DNA from: Roseburia_C sp031555935
GTDB lineage: Bacteria > Bacillota > Clostridia > Lachnospirales > Lachnospiraceae
Assembly (NCBI GenBank): GCA_031555935.1
Contig: JAVBTX010000023.1
Location: 1-64,000, forward strand
Length of the DNA stretch: 64,000 bases
Direction of reading: 5' to 3'
This document shows positions 1 to 7,089 of this stretch, in pieces (position 1 is the stretch's first letter; each line of letters opens with the position of its first letter). Made by a program: the position numbers and the translations under genes. The notes under the pieces were generated by a model, which was given only the letters and a program-made list of their open reading frames with translations, did not search any database and had not been told where the DNA came from.

Positions 1-16
1 TCGTTGGAGGTGTTAC

Positions 17-364
17 ATGTTTAACGAAATATGCATTTATGAAGCAAAATTAACAAAGCTAGATGAAATCGAAGCGTTAATGAAAGAAGTCGCTGAGTTT
101 TACTTAAGTCAAGAAGGTGTTATTGATGTTCACTATATAAAGCGTACTCATCGACAAAAGGATTTTAATGCAGTTAAAGAGGGTGAGTTACCCGTTCGCC
201 TTACAAGAAATGTGGGTAAGGTAACCTATGTTTTATATTGGGTATTGGAAAATGAGGAGGTACATGCAAGGGTATCCAAACTCGGTATAGAGAAATTTTA
301 CAAACGATGGAATCGTTGTTTGACCACAATGCCTAAAATAATATTAGGTGAAAACATTGTTTAA
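17..364 (+). CDS. Conserved small protein of unknown function
   Basis: This encodes 115 residues. A GGAGGTG ribosome binding site lies about 6 bases before the ATG. There is no signal peptide and no membrane segment. The alternating short strands and helices, with a central VTYVLYWVLENEE stretch and a C-terminal KRWNRCLTTMPKIILGE stretch, look like a small alpha/beta-barrel type fold, but I do not recognise a named family. It lies upstream of an acetyltransferase gene on the same strand. The function is unknown, and the coding call rests on the clean start, ribosome binding site and protein-like composition. Confidence 0.75.
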   Translation: MFNEICIYEAKLTKLDEIEALMKEVAEFYLSQEGVIDVHYIKRTHRQKDFNAVKEGELPVRLTRNVGKVTYVLYWVLENEEVHARVSKLGIEKFYKRWNRCLTTMPKIILGENIV

Positions 365-399
365 GCATTAAATAAGGCTTTGATGGAGGGATATATGAG

Positions 400-498
400 G
401 TGATTTTTAAATTAGTAATTGAAAACCCTTATGAAATAAGGGCTGAAGATTCCGAGAACTTATTATATAACAACGGAGGAATAATAGGATGGAGATAA
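400..498 (+). CDS. Possible 32-residue small ORF coupled to the acetyltransferase gene
   Basis: A GTG start preceded by GGAGGG opens a 32-codon frame that ends inside the start of the downstream acetyltransferase gene (ATG at 489). The overlap would allow translational coupling. The peptide is mildly acidic and matches nothing I recognise. It may be a remnant or chance, because only the ribosome binding site and the overlap support it. Confidence 0.22.
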   Translation: MIFKLVIENPYEIRAEDSENLLYNNGGIIGWR

Positions 499-941
499 GA
501 GAGTTTGGTTGTTTGGAAGATAAAGAATATTGGTTAAGCAAGATAAATAAAAGTGATTGGGAAGCCGGACAATATCTGCATGAATTACTAAGCAAAAACG
601 AGTTAACATCATTGTGTGGAAAGACAACGAAGGTGTTTTTGCTGATAGATAATCAACAACTTATATCATTTTGCACTTTGGCAGAAGAAGATGACGTGAG
701 AGACACTGGCCTTACGCCGTGGATAGGATTTGTATATACGTTTCCTGAATATCGAGGACATCGATACATGGGACTTCTGTTAGATTTTGCTTATGAGACT
801 GCTAGAAATAACGGGGCAAAATATATTTATATATCGACGGATAAAATAGGGCTTTATGAAAAGTACAGATATTCCTTCTATCAAATGATGAAGGATATGA
901 ATGGAGAAGTTTCGCGAGTATATAGAATTAGTGTCAAATAA
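489..941 (+). CDS. GNAT family N-acetyltransferase
   Basis: This 150-residue protein carries the GNAT acetyl-CoA pyrophosphate-binding signature around residues 90-100 (EYRGHRYMG, the R/Q-x-x-G-x-G/A type). A preceding strand is rich in hydrophobic residues, and the C-terminal part has a YEKYRYSFY motif typical of GNAT strand 5/helix 4. It would transfer an acetyl group from acetyl-CoA to an amine; the substrate cannot be told. A GGAGG ribosome binding site lies at about 475-479. It sits in a cluster of accessory genes that includes a second GNAT at 4811. Confidence 0.85.
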   Translation: MEIREFGCLEDKEYWLSKINKSDWEAGQYLHELLSKNELTSLCGKTTKVFLLIDNQQLISFCTLAEEDDVRDTGLTPWIGFVYTFPEYRGHRYMGLLLDFAYETARNNGAKYIYISTDKIGLYEKYRYSFYQMMKDMNGEVSRVYRISVK

Positions 942-991
942 ATATTAAGCATGTAAAATCAGAATATGTAGAGCTTTTCTGTGAACTTTCC

Positions 992-1291
992 CTATTTTTC
1001 AAGGCTTTCCAAGCCTATCAATATGAACTTATATGTATTTTCCCTTGTTGCGTGAGCGTAAACATTCATTGTGGTACTTATATCGGAATGACCTAGTAGC
1101 TCTTGTACATCTTTGTAATAATTCCTGTGATATAACTGTCCATACGGAAAGCGCTGTTTGTGCTGTTCCTTTTTGGCAGTCTGCAATATATCAGCTAGAG
1201 TATCGCCAAAATCAACAACACGCACCTTTTTTCGTTTTGTCGGTCCAATCTCTGTTTTGTGCCTTGCATTGTTGTAGCGGGTGTCTCCGTC
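992..1291 (-). pseudogene. Relic of a conjugative-transposon tyrosine integrase, internally deleted
   Basis: Reading from 1291 down, the frame opens without a start codon. It first gives a segment (VVDFGDTLADILQTAKKEQ and the following YGQLYH-NYY) that matches the middle of Tn1549/Tn916-group integrases. It then jumps at NYYK directly to KDVQELLGHSD-STTMNVYAHATRE, the C-terminal block carrying the catalytic GH and Tyr. The roughly 75 residues between these blocks, which hold the catalytic HxLR motif, are missing, and the last 15 residues do not match the family. The N-terminal half is also missing, so the protein cannot be active. It lies 8 bases past the SirTM stop codon. I read it as the scar of an integrated mobile element. 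Confidence 0.85.
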
Positions 1292-1299
1292 CTATTAAT

Positions 1300-2217
1300 C
1301 TATATATGGGTTATAATATCGCCTATATCCCCATCAATTAAAATACTTTGTTTTGTAATTTCTTTAGGAGCAAAAGCTTCTCCAAAATTAACGCAGGCGT
1401 AAGTCGCAAGAGGATTTTCCTTTACCCTTTTCCAGAAAGGGTATTTAATTATGACAGGAGTGTTTGCTCCAACCCCAAGTTCAAGGTAAAGCACATGACC
1501 ATTTTCGTGACGACGCAGAAAATCGGAATATCTCTGAGCTGCCATATCCCAGCCTGTATCCTGTACAAAGGTATCATCACAACGTAAATTCATGGTTAAT
1601 GGTTTGCCACATTCCGTACAATATGGGATAAGCGTCGAAGGAATAGATGTCTTTGCAGTAACATCTTCTGGTAATATAAGCTCACCATTCGGCATAATTT
1701 CATATCCCTGTGCTTCCACCATCTTATGCACTTGGTTTTCGTTGTCATAGGTCTTTTTTTCACATCCGTCCATACATTGCCACAATCCATAATCTCCCTG
1801 TGTATAGAATAACCGATGTTTATCAAAACCATTTTTTTGAAACAGGTGGTCTACATTTGTTGTCAATACGAAATAGTCTTTACCATTCACCAGCTCAAAC
1901 AGTTTTTCGTAAACTGGTTTAGGAGCATTCATGTAGCGGTTGATGTAAATGTATCTGCTCCAATATGCCCAGTGTTCCTCTAATGTCTGATAGGGATGGA
2001 AACCTCCAGAATACATATCCGTAAAATAATATTTGCGGGCAAAATCGCTAAAGTATTTTTGAAATCGCACCCCCGAATAAGTAAAGCCTGCGGAAGTAGA
2101 CAAGCCTGCACCTGCCCCCAGAACAATGGCATCAGCATTTGTAATTTCATTCTGTAATTTTTTTATCTGCTCCGAGTAATTTCCGGTAGATTTGATAATC
2201 TGACGATTGAAAAACAT
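1300..2217 (-). CDS. Class M sirtuin (SirTM), protein ADP-ribosyltransferase
   Basis: This 305-residue SIR2-fold protein has the NAD-binding motif GAGAGLS (residues 34-40), TTNVDH (119-124) and a zinc site with Cys148, Cys152, Cys200 and Cys203. At the place of the usual catalytic His it has Gln140 in YTQGDYG, the hallmark of SirTM enzymes. These ADP-ribosylate proteins instead of deacetylating them; the known target in staphylococci and streptococci is a lipoylated GcvH-like protein. The start overlaps the macrodomain gene by 71 bases, but an AGAAAGGTGG ribosome binding site inside that gene supports it. The usual partners GcvH-L and LplA2 are absent here. The family call is firm; the substrate is unknown. 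Confidence 0.92.
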   Translation of the reverse strand: MFFNRQIIKSTGNYSEQIKKLQNEITNADAIVLGAGAGLSTSAGFTYSGVRFQKYFSDFARKYYFTDMYSGGFHPYQTLEEHWAYWSRYIYINRYMNAPKPVYEKLFELVNGKDYFVLTTNVDHLFQKNGFDKHRLFYTQGDYGLWQCMDGCEKKTYDNENQVHKMVEAQGYEIMPNGELILPEDVTAKTSIPSTLIPYCTECGKPLTMNLRCDDTFVQDTGWDMAAQRYSDFLRRHENGHVLYLELGVGANTPVIIKYPFWKRVKENPLATYACVNFGEAFAPKEITKQSILIDGDIGDIITHI

Positions 2218-2947
2218 TAAATACCACCTTTCTGATTTTACGATTCACTGTGAAATATTGTTTTACTGTATTCACCGCAATTTCAGCGGCTTCTTTCTGA
2301 GGAAAGCCAAATACACCTGTTGAGATACAACAAAAAGCCATAGTTTCCACTTCATATTTTTCTGCTAGTTCCAAACAGGACTGATAACAGCTTTTGAGTA
2401 ATCTCTTATTCTGGTCTGTCAGTTTTCCTTGAACGATTGGACCGACAGTATGAAGCACATAAGCAGAGGGAAGGTTGTAGGCGGGAGTAATCTTAGCTAG
2501 TCCAGTTTCTTCCTCATGTCCCTGTTCCGCCATCAGTTTCTGGCAGGTAAGGCGTAGCTGTATTCCAGCATAGGTATGAATACAATTATCAATACATGAA
2601 TGGTTTGGGTAATAACATCCAGTCATTCCGCTGTTGGCAGCATTTACAATTGCTCCAACTCCTAATCGGGTAATATCCCCTTGCCAGAGTACAAGCCGTT
2701 CATCAGCCTCTGATACAGGTAATTCCTTTACACATACAATTCCTTTTTCTTTGACTTCTTCCGAAAGATATTCATCTTGTATTTTTAAAAATTCATTACC
2801 TGCCGGCATAGGTGGACGGACATTAAACAAAGCACGAAGTAGCCGTTGCTGTTCGTCCTGAGTTTGTGGTATTTTCACATCACGATACTGTGATTGTTCT
2901 TTTAAGAGTTCGTGAATTAGCCATATACGGCGTTCTTCTTGCTTCAT
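2147..2947 (-). CDS. Zinc-containing macrodomain protein-ADP-ribose hydrolase
   Basis: The protein (266 residues from the ATG at 2947, which has an AGGA ribosome binding site) has a long N-terminal helical part, then a macrodomain: WQGDIT near residue 90, VNAANSG near 103, the zinc-type active-site loop GCYYPNHSCIDNCIH near 110-124, and STGVFGFP near 210. Zn-macrodomains linked to SirTM remove ADP-ribose from the modified protein, so this is the eraser to the downstream writer. It follows the FMN-fold/ferredoxin gene by about a dozen bases. A GTG at 2956 is an alternative start but sits too close to the ribosome binding site. Confidence 0.92.
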   Translation of the reverse strand: MKQEERRIWLIHELLKEQSQYRDVKIPQTQDEQQRLLRALFNVRPPMPAGNEFLKIQDEYLSEEVKEKGIVCVKELPVSEADERLVLWQGDITRLGVGAIVNAANSGMTGCYYPNHSCIDNCIHTYAGIQLRLTCQKLMAEQGHEEETGLAKITPAYNLPSAYVLHTVGPIVQGKLTDQNKRLLKSCYQSCLELAEKYEVETMAFCCISTGVFGFPQKEAAEIAVNTVKQYFTVNRKIRKVVFNVFQSSDYQIYRKLLGADKKITE

Positions 2948-2959
2948 ATATTTCACATC

Positions 2960-3583
2960 CTAACTTTTTTTAATAATTGCCCTTACGGGACAAATCTCGT
3001 AACAGTTCCCACAGCGGATACAATGCTTCTGGTCAATCTCAACTGGTTTTTTTGTAATATCAATGCTTTTCTGTGGACAGCGTGAATAGCAGATTTTACA
3101 ACCGATACATTTGTCGTTGACAAAATAGCCATCATCAACAGGAATTGCACCACCAATTGTAAACTCCGTTCTTTCTGGTGGGAGTTTGGACAAATCAAAG
3201 ATTTCTCCTGTTCCTTCATAGAGCTGAAAGACTGTCAAGGCTGTGCGTGAAGCGTTGGACGGATAGATATCTTTCATATATGGATTTTTTTCAAATAACT
3301 CTGTAAGTTTGTCAGAGCCAAGTTCCTTGACTTTGCCTTTCACAGATACAGCAACGGTACTCATGGTGTCTGTACCTTTCATACCAGTAAGAGCAACATT
3401 TGGATTGGCACGCAGTCTTTTATAAAAGTGCTTGCCCTTAGCAGTTAAAAAGTATAACCCATTTTCATCAAAGTCCATCATATCAATGGCACAGGTAACA
3501 GGGGTATTGTCTTTATCAACCGTGGCAACAACAGTCGTATGAATTTGCTTTACAAGTATCTCTAAAATTTCGATTGTTTTCAT
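2960..3583 (-). CDS. Pyridoxamine-phosphate-oxidase-fold flavoprotein fused to a 2x[4Fe-4S] ferredoxin domain
   Basis: This is a 207-residue fusion. Residues 1-130 form a split-barrel flavin-binding (PNPOx-like) domain. Residues 155-205 carry two 4Fe-4S motifs, CIGCKICYSRCP and CIRCGNCYEICP. It probably passes electrons between an iron-sulphur donor and bound FMN; the physiological substrate is unknown. An AAGGCGG ribosome binding site lies before the ATG. It is the first gene after an FMN riboswitch and terminator on the same strand, and it is followed almost directly by the macrodomain and SirTM genes. This makes it the flavin-dependent lead gene of the operon. Confidence 0.9.
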   Translation of the reverse strand: MKTIEILEILVKQIHTTVVATVDKDNTPVTCAIDMMDFDENGLYFLTAKGKHFYKRLRANPNVALTGMKGTDTMSTVAVSVKGKVKELGSDKLTELFEKNPYMKDIYPSNASRTALTVFQLYEGTGEIFDLSKLPPERTEFTIGGAIPVDDGYFVNDKCIGCKICYSRCPQKSIDITKKPVEIDQKHCIRCGNCYEICPVRAIIKKS

Positions 3584-3630
3584 TGAATTTCCGCCTTATA
3601 ATTCTCCTATTGAGATATGATTTAGATTAA

Positions 3631-3666
3631 GAATAACGCCCCACAGATATTGTTCAGCAGGGCGTT
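3631..3666 (-). terminator. Terminator of the FMN riboswitch expression platform
   Basis: On the minus strand the arm AACGCCC (3666-3660) pairs with GGGCGTT (3641-3635), followed by ATTCTTAATCT. It lies immediately after the riboswitch P1 stem and before the flavoprotein gene. This is the position expected for a ligand-controlled transcription terminator. The U tract is imperfect. Confidence 0.7.
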
Positions 3667-3675
3667 TCTTATCAT

Positions 3676-3784
3676 ATCTTCTCACATCCGGACTATACCG
3701 TCGGTAACGGAATTACGCCGTTTCAGCCGCTATGCGGGTCGCAGACTTTACTGCCGGTAAGGATTTACACCTTGCCCCGAAGAT
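3676..3784 (-). ncRNA. FMN riboswitch (RFN element)
   Basis: The minus strand carries the conserved RFN blocks in order: ATCTTCGGGGCAAGGTG, AATCCTTACCGGCAGTAA, AGTCTGCGACCC, CGTAATTCCGTTACCGACGG, TATAGTCCGGATG and GAGAAGAT. The P1 stem pairs ATCTTC (3784-3779) with GAAGAT (3681-3676). RFN elements bind FMN and switch off flavin-related genes when FMN is plentiful. It begins some 17 bases after the stop codon of the gene at 3801-4196 and precedes the flavoprotein-macrodomain-SirTM operon, which it should control through the terminator at 3631-3666. Confidence 0.95.
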
Positions 3785-3800
3785 TGTTTTCATATATTTC

Positions 3801-4196
3801 TTAGAACTCATAAGGAGGGTTGCCAGAGAAATCGGCAATCACACCATGAGGATTTTCCAGATAGAAAACCTCAAAGATAGGGTTGTCAGCGGTCTGATAC
3901 TGTCCCTTAACGATAGGGTTATTCATACAGCCTTCCTTAACCGCCATGTTGTTATCGAATACTGCTTTGCCTGCAAGACGAATCCATGCGTATTCTGGAG
4001 AAGATACAGAAACTTCAATTTCTGGATTAGCAAGAATGTCCTTATAAACATCTTTCTGGTTATTGGTGCAGAACCACAGTTTTCCATCCTGCTCGAAGCA
4101 GAACATAAACGGACGACACTTTGCCTTTCCATCACGACCTACGGTTGCAAGATACTGTACAGGGTTGGCCTGTAAAAATTCTACTACTTTCTTCAT
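3801..4196 (-). CDS. Pyridoxamine-5'-phosphate-oxidase family flavoprotein
   Basis: This 131-residue single-domain split barrel has typical features of the family: AT-GRDG-A-CRPF, LWFCTNNQKDVYKDI, NPEIEVSV and the late NPHGVIADFSG stretch. Members bind FMN or F420 and reduce diverse small substrates. The ATG at 4196 is preceded by GGAGGTAAA; an in-frame ATG at 4211 has no such site. It is divergent from an HxlR-type regulator that probably controls it. The FMN riboswitch starts just after its stop codon, so read-through from this gene would enter the riboswitch. Confidence 0.85.
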   Translation of the reverse strand: MKKVVEFLQANPVQYLATVGRDGKAKCRPFMFCFEQDGKLWFCTNNQKDVYKDILANPEIEVSVSSPEYAWIRLAGKAVFDNNMAVKEGCMNNPIVKGQYQTADNPIFEVFYLENPHGVIADFSGNPPYEF

Positions 4197-4360
4197 GTTT
4201 TTTACCTCCATTTTGATTGTTATTTATTGTTGGCTTGCTTTTGTTTGCCTGTGACATTATAATATGACTGTAACAGCAAATAGTAAAGTAGGCACAATAA
4301 TGTACTATAATTACCTTTTGGAAACTATTGCGTAAATAAAGGACTTGGAGGGAATATAAA

Positions 4361-4684
4361 GTGACAACTAAAGAATTACCGGCTTGCCCGGTTGAAACAA
4401 CGCTTGCTTTAATTGGAGACAAATGGAAAGTGCTTATTCTGCGAGACCTGATATCAGGCAAAAAAAGATTTGGAGAACTACAAAGAAGTATCGGTAAGGT
4501 AAGTCAAAAGGTACTCACTTCTAATCTGCGTGAAATGGAAGCAAACGCCTTGGTTGAAAGAACGGTTTACGCCGAAGTTCCACCTCGTGTAGAATACAGC
4601 CTTACAGAGCTTGGGCAAAGTTTGAAACCTATCCTTGATTCTATGTGGGCTTGGGGCGAAACCTATAAAGAAAAGAATAAATAA
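4361..4684 (+). CDS. HxlR family winged-helix transcriptional regulator
   Basis: This 107-residue protein has the HxlR signature: CPVETTLALIGDKWK near the N-terminus, the recognition region FGELQRSIGKVSQKVLT, then LREMEANALVERTVY and YSLTELGQSL. The start is GTG with GGAGG about 8 bases upstream. The N-terminal Cys of the CPVE motif is the residue that senses thiol-reactive or oxidising compounds in YodB/HypR-type members, so redox sensing is possible (inference). It is divergent from the flavoprotein gene. The 164-base spacer holds TATAAT-like boxes on both strands (4306-4311 plus, 4256-4261 minus) with weak -35 boxes. Confidence 0.9.
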   Translation: MTTKELPACPVETTLALIGDKWKVLILRDLISGKKRFGELQRSIGKVSQKVLTSNLREMEANALVERTVYAEVPPRVEYSLTELGQSLKPILDSMWAWGETYKEKNK

Positions 4685-4810
4685 ACAAAGAGCCACTCAC
4701 AGAAAACTTAGTGTTTATAAGGGCTTGCTGTGAATTTAATAACAAAATATAACAGCTTTTATCCCCCTTAAATTATGTCATTTTTCAATCAGAAGTTGTA
4801 GAGGAGAAAC

Positions 4811-5254
4811 ATGAGAATACTTGAAGTGACCAAAAGAACCCCGTTACTGATGCAGCAGCTATTAGCAATATGGGAGGAATCCGTAAGAGCAACACATCTG
4901 TTTCTAACGGACAGCGAAATTAAAAGTATCAAGGAATATGTTCCGCAAGCATTAAGCCAAATACCTTATCTGATTGTTGCGGAAAATGAGGGGGGATTTC
5001 CCGTTGCATTTATGGGCATTGAAGATGGACGATTGGAGATGCTTTTTATTGCTCCGGCGTGCAGAGGTAACGGATTGGGAACGCGCCTTTTGCAGCATGG
5101 CATTGAGAATTATTCAATTAATAAATTGAGCGTAAATGAACAAAATCCTCAAGCAAAAGGTTTTTATGAACAGATGGGATTTGAAGTTTATAAAAGAACA
5201 GAAAATGATGAGCAAGGAAACCCTTATCCCATTTTGTATATGAAGTTGGACTGA
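4811..5254 (+). CDS. GNAT family N-acetyltransferase
   Basis: This 147-residue acetyltransferase has CRGNGLGTRLL near residue 95 as the acetyl-CoA loop and NEQNPQAKGFYEQMGF near 120-135, the Asn/Tyr motif of the YjaB/aminoglycoside-6' type subgroup. The DSEIKSIKEYVPQAL stretch is common in YjaB-like proteins. The substrate is not known, and resistance cannot be concluded from sequence alone. A GGAG ribosome binding site precedes the ATG. The gene stands alone between the HxlR regulator and the LUD-domain gene. Confidence 0.85.
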   Translation: MRILEVTKRTPLLMQQLLAIWEESVRATHLFLTDSEIKSIKEYVPQALSQIPYLIVAENEGGFPVAFMGIEDGRLEMLFIAPACRGNGLGTRLLQHGIENYSINKLSVNEQNPQAKGFYEQMGFEVYKRTENDEQGNPYPILYMKLD

Positions 5255-5367
5255 CAAATTCAAATTTGACGGAGTAGAAAATGCTAATTAGAGAATATCA
5301 AGCATCAGTTAGATCAAATCAATATGAATAACAATTAACTAGAGCTGAGGTAAGAAAGGAATCCAGC

Positions 5368-5982
5368 ATGGGAAAAGAGAAATTTGCACTAGTAGAAAAA
5401 AATCTTCATGATAGAGGTTATATCGTAAATATTTTTAATACTGCTGTACAGGCTTCAGAATATATCGACTCACAAGTTGACAGCCAGACTGTTGGTTTTG
5501 GTGGTTCTATGACACTTGAACAGATGGGATTATACGAGATACTTAGCAAGCATAATACTGTATTCTGGCATCAGCGTATACCTAATGGAAGAACAAGTAA
5601 AGAAGTAAGACTGCAAGCAAATGGAAGTAATATCTATATATCTTCTGTAAATGGATTGGCCGAAACCGGAGAAATTATAAATATTGACGGAAATTGTAAT
5701 CGAATTGCATCTATTTTCTATGGTCATCAAAAAGTATATCTCGTGGTTGGAAAGAACAAAATAGAAAAAGATTATGAGAGTGCTTTGCACCGTGCCAGAA
5801 ATATAGCCGCACCTTTGAATGCCAAACGTTTGGGGGTAAAAACACCATGTGCTGTTAAAGGCAATCAATGCTATGATTGTAAAAGTCCAGAGAGAATTTG
5901 CCGAGGTCTTTCTGTTTTATGGGACAAACCAATGACAGGTGAATTTGAAGTGATACTAATTGATGAAGAATTAGGATACTGA
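5368..5982 (+). CDS. LUD-domain (LutC-like, DUF162) protein
   Basis: The 204-residue protein matches the lactate-utilisation (LUD) fold: VGFGGSMTLEQMGL, a central FWHQRIPNG stretch, SSVNGLAETGEIINIDG and the C-terminal cysteine cluster CAVKGNQCYDCKSPERIC. In LutABC systems LutC works with iron-sulphur partners in lactate oxidation. Here no lutA or lutB lies nearby, so it is a stand-alone member whose role is unknown. The Cys-rich tail could bind metal or an iron-sulphur cluster (inference). The gene is followed by the AraC-type regulator on the same strand. Confidence 0.88.
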   Translation: MGKEKFALVEKNLHDRGYIVNIFNTAVQASEYIDSQVDSQTVGFGGSMTLEQMGLYEILSKHNTVFWHQRIPNGRTSKEVRLQANGSNIYISSVNGLAETGEIINIDGNCNRIASIFYGHQKVYLVVGKNKIEKDYESALHRARNIAAPLNAKRLGVKTPCAVKGNQCYDCKSPERICRGLSVLWDKPMTGEFEVILIDEELGY

Positions 5983-6031
5983 TAAACAACTTCATAAAGG
6001 GCAGAGCCGGTCAAGCGAAGATGCTTCTTCC

Positions 6032-6068
6032 CATGATATGCTGTCAATAAAAGGAGGTGCATATCATG
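6032..6068 (+). promoter_or_regulatory. Inverted repeat framing the ribosome binding site and start codon of the AraC-type gene
   Basis: CATGATATGC (6032-6041) is repeated in reverse complement as GCATATCATG (6059-6068). The 17-base loop holds the AAGGAGGT ribosome binding site, and the 3' arm contains the ATG at 6066. As RNA this would be a hairpin that hides the start codon. As DNA it could be an operator. Confidence 0.55.
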
Positions 6069-6962
6069 CACGCATGGGAAGCAATACAAAAAACACTGGA
6101 TTATATTGAAACAAATATCAGTGAAGAATTTGAAATTGAGCGGCTTGCTAATACAGCCGCACTATCACCCTTCTATTATCAAAGGCTCTTTTCGCGCCTT
6201 GTCAAAAAGCCCGTCAAGGAATATGTCAAACTGCGCCGGTTGGCCCGCGCCTGTCAATCGCTTGACAATAGGGAAAGCCGGATTTTAGACGTCGCTTTAG
6301 ACTGTGGTTTCGGAAGCCACGAAACCTTTACCAGAGCGTTTAAGAAAGCCTATGGCATGACTCCGGAAGCCTACCGGGAGCATTCTGTGATGCTTAACCA
6401 GTTTGACAAACCTGATCTGATGTTGAACTATGTTATGATTGACGAGGGTGTTCCCCTCATCAGTGAGGGTCTTGTGCTGGAATTTAACCGTAAAACACTG
6501 GAACAGCCCATTTCGTTTATGGGAGTGACAGGTATTATCCCTATTGATGGACAAATGCCGCTCGGTGAAGCGACTGGGGTAGACATGCCTGGAGAAGTCT
6601 GGCAAAGATTTCATCGTAAAAAACACTCTATCCCACGGGTGAATGGTGGACGGGAGCTTGGTGTTGCCTATTTGGGCGATGTGCCGGAGGGAAATTTCAC
6701 TTATTTTGCCGGGTCAGAAGTGGAACCGGGAGCAGAAGATAACCACTTTGTTAAATGGGAGCTTCCTGCCAGGGAATATATCATCTGCGGATTTGAAGCA
6801 GAAAATTTTGAGCAGCTTGTAACGTTAGCAATCAACAAAGCCGTTAAATACAGCGGACTATGGCTTGAAAAACACGGCTTGATTATGGATGTTTACTCCC
6901 CTGAAATGTATTACGACAGTTCGCCGGATGCTGTCTACATGGAGCTGTGGATGCCGATTTAG
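6066..6962 (+). CDS. AraC family regulator with GyrI-like effector-binding domain
   Basis: This is a 298-residue regulator. Residues 1-105 hold two AraC-type helix-turn-helix units (RLANTAALSPFYYQRLFSRL and ILDVALDCGFGSHETFTRAF). The remaining part (about 120-298) is a GyrI/BmrR-type ligand-binding domain, as in SoxS/Rob-like two-domain regulators that sense drugs or small molecules. The ATG at 6066 sits 8 bases after GGAGG; an in-frame GTG at 6057 overlaps that site. Its target is unknown: the preceding LUD gene, or distant genes. A perfect hairpin at 7036-7082 ends the transcript. Confidence 0.9.
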   Translation: MHAWEAIQKTLDYIETNISEEFEIERLANTAALSPFYYQRLFSRLVKKPVKEYVKLRRLARACQSLDNRESRILDVALDCGFGSHETFTRAFKKAYGMTPEAYREHSVMLNQFDKPDLMLNYVMIDEGVPLISEGLVLEFNRKTLEQPISFMGVTGIIPIDGQMPLGEATGVDMPGEVWQRFHRKKHSIPRVNGGRELGVAYLGDVPEGNFTYFAGSEVEPGAEDNHFVKWELPAREYIICGFEAENFEQLVTLAINKAVKYSGLWLEKHGLIMDVYSPEMYYDSSPDAVYMELWMPI

Positions 6963-7035
6963 TACCATTTATTCCGTTATTAGATGATGGCATTGATATT
7001 ATGGTAAAATCTAAGCATGAGGTAATCTATGAATT

Positions 7036-7082
7036 GGAAAAAGCAACTCCAGGGTACTACATACCCCAAAGTTGCTTTTTCC
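7036..7082. terminator. Bidirectional terminator between the AraC-type gene and glgB
   Basis: GGAAAAAGCAACT (7036-7048) is exactly complementary to AGTTGCTTTTTCC (7070-7082), giving a 13-base-pair stem. The A and T runs inside the stem serve both strands. It lies between two convergent genes. Confidence 0.85.
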
Positions 7083-7089
7083 ATTCACT

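Noticed and set aside
1033..1341. Plus-strand open frame across the integrase relic
   Set aside because: The minus strand here has recognisable integrase residues; the plus frame is a shadow with no known motif.
3732..4175. Plus-strand open frame of 147 codons over the riboswitch and the flavoprotein gene
   Set aside because: It is the antisense of a well-supported gene and of the RFN element. It has no ribosome binding site and no family resemblance.
4197..4360. Possible HxlR operator in the divergent spacer
   Set aside because: TATAAT-like boxes are present on both strands but I could not find a convincing inverted repeat, so no operator was called.
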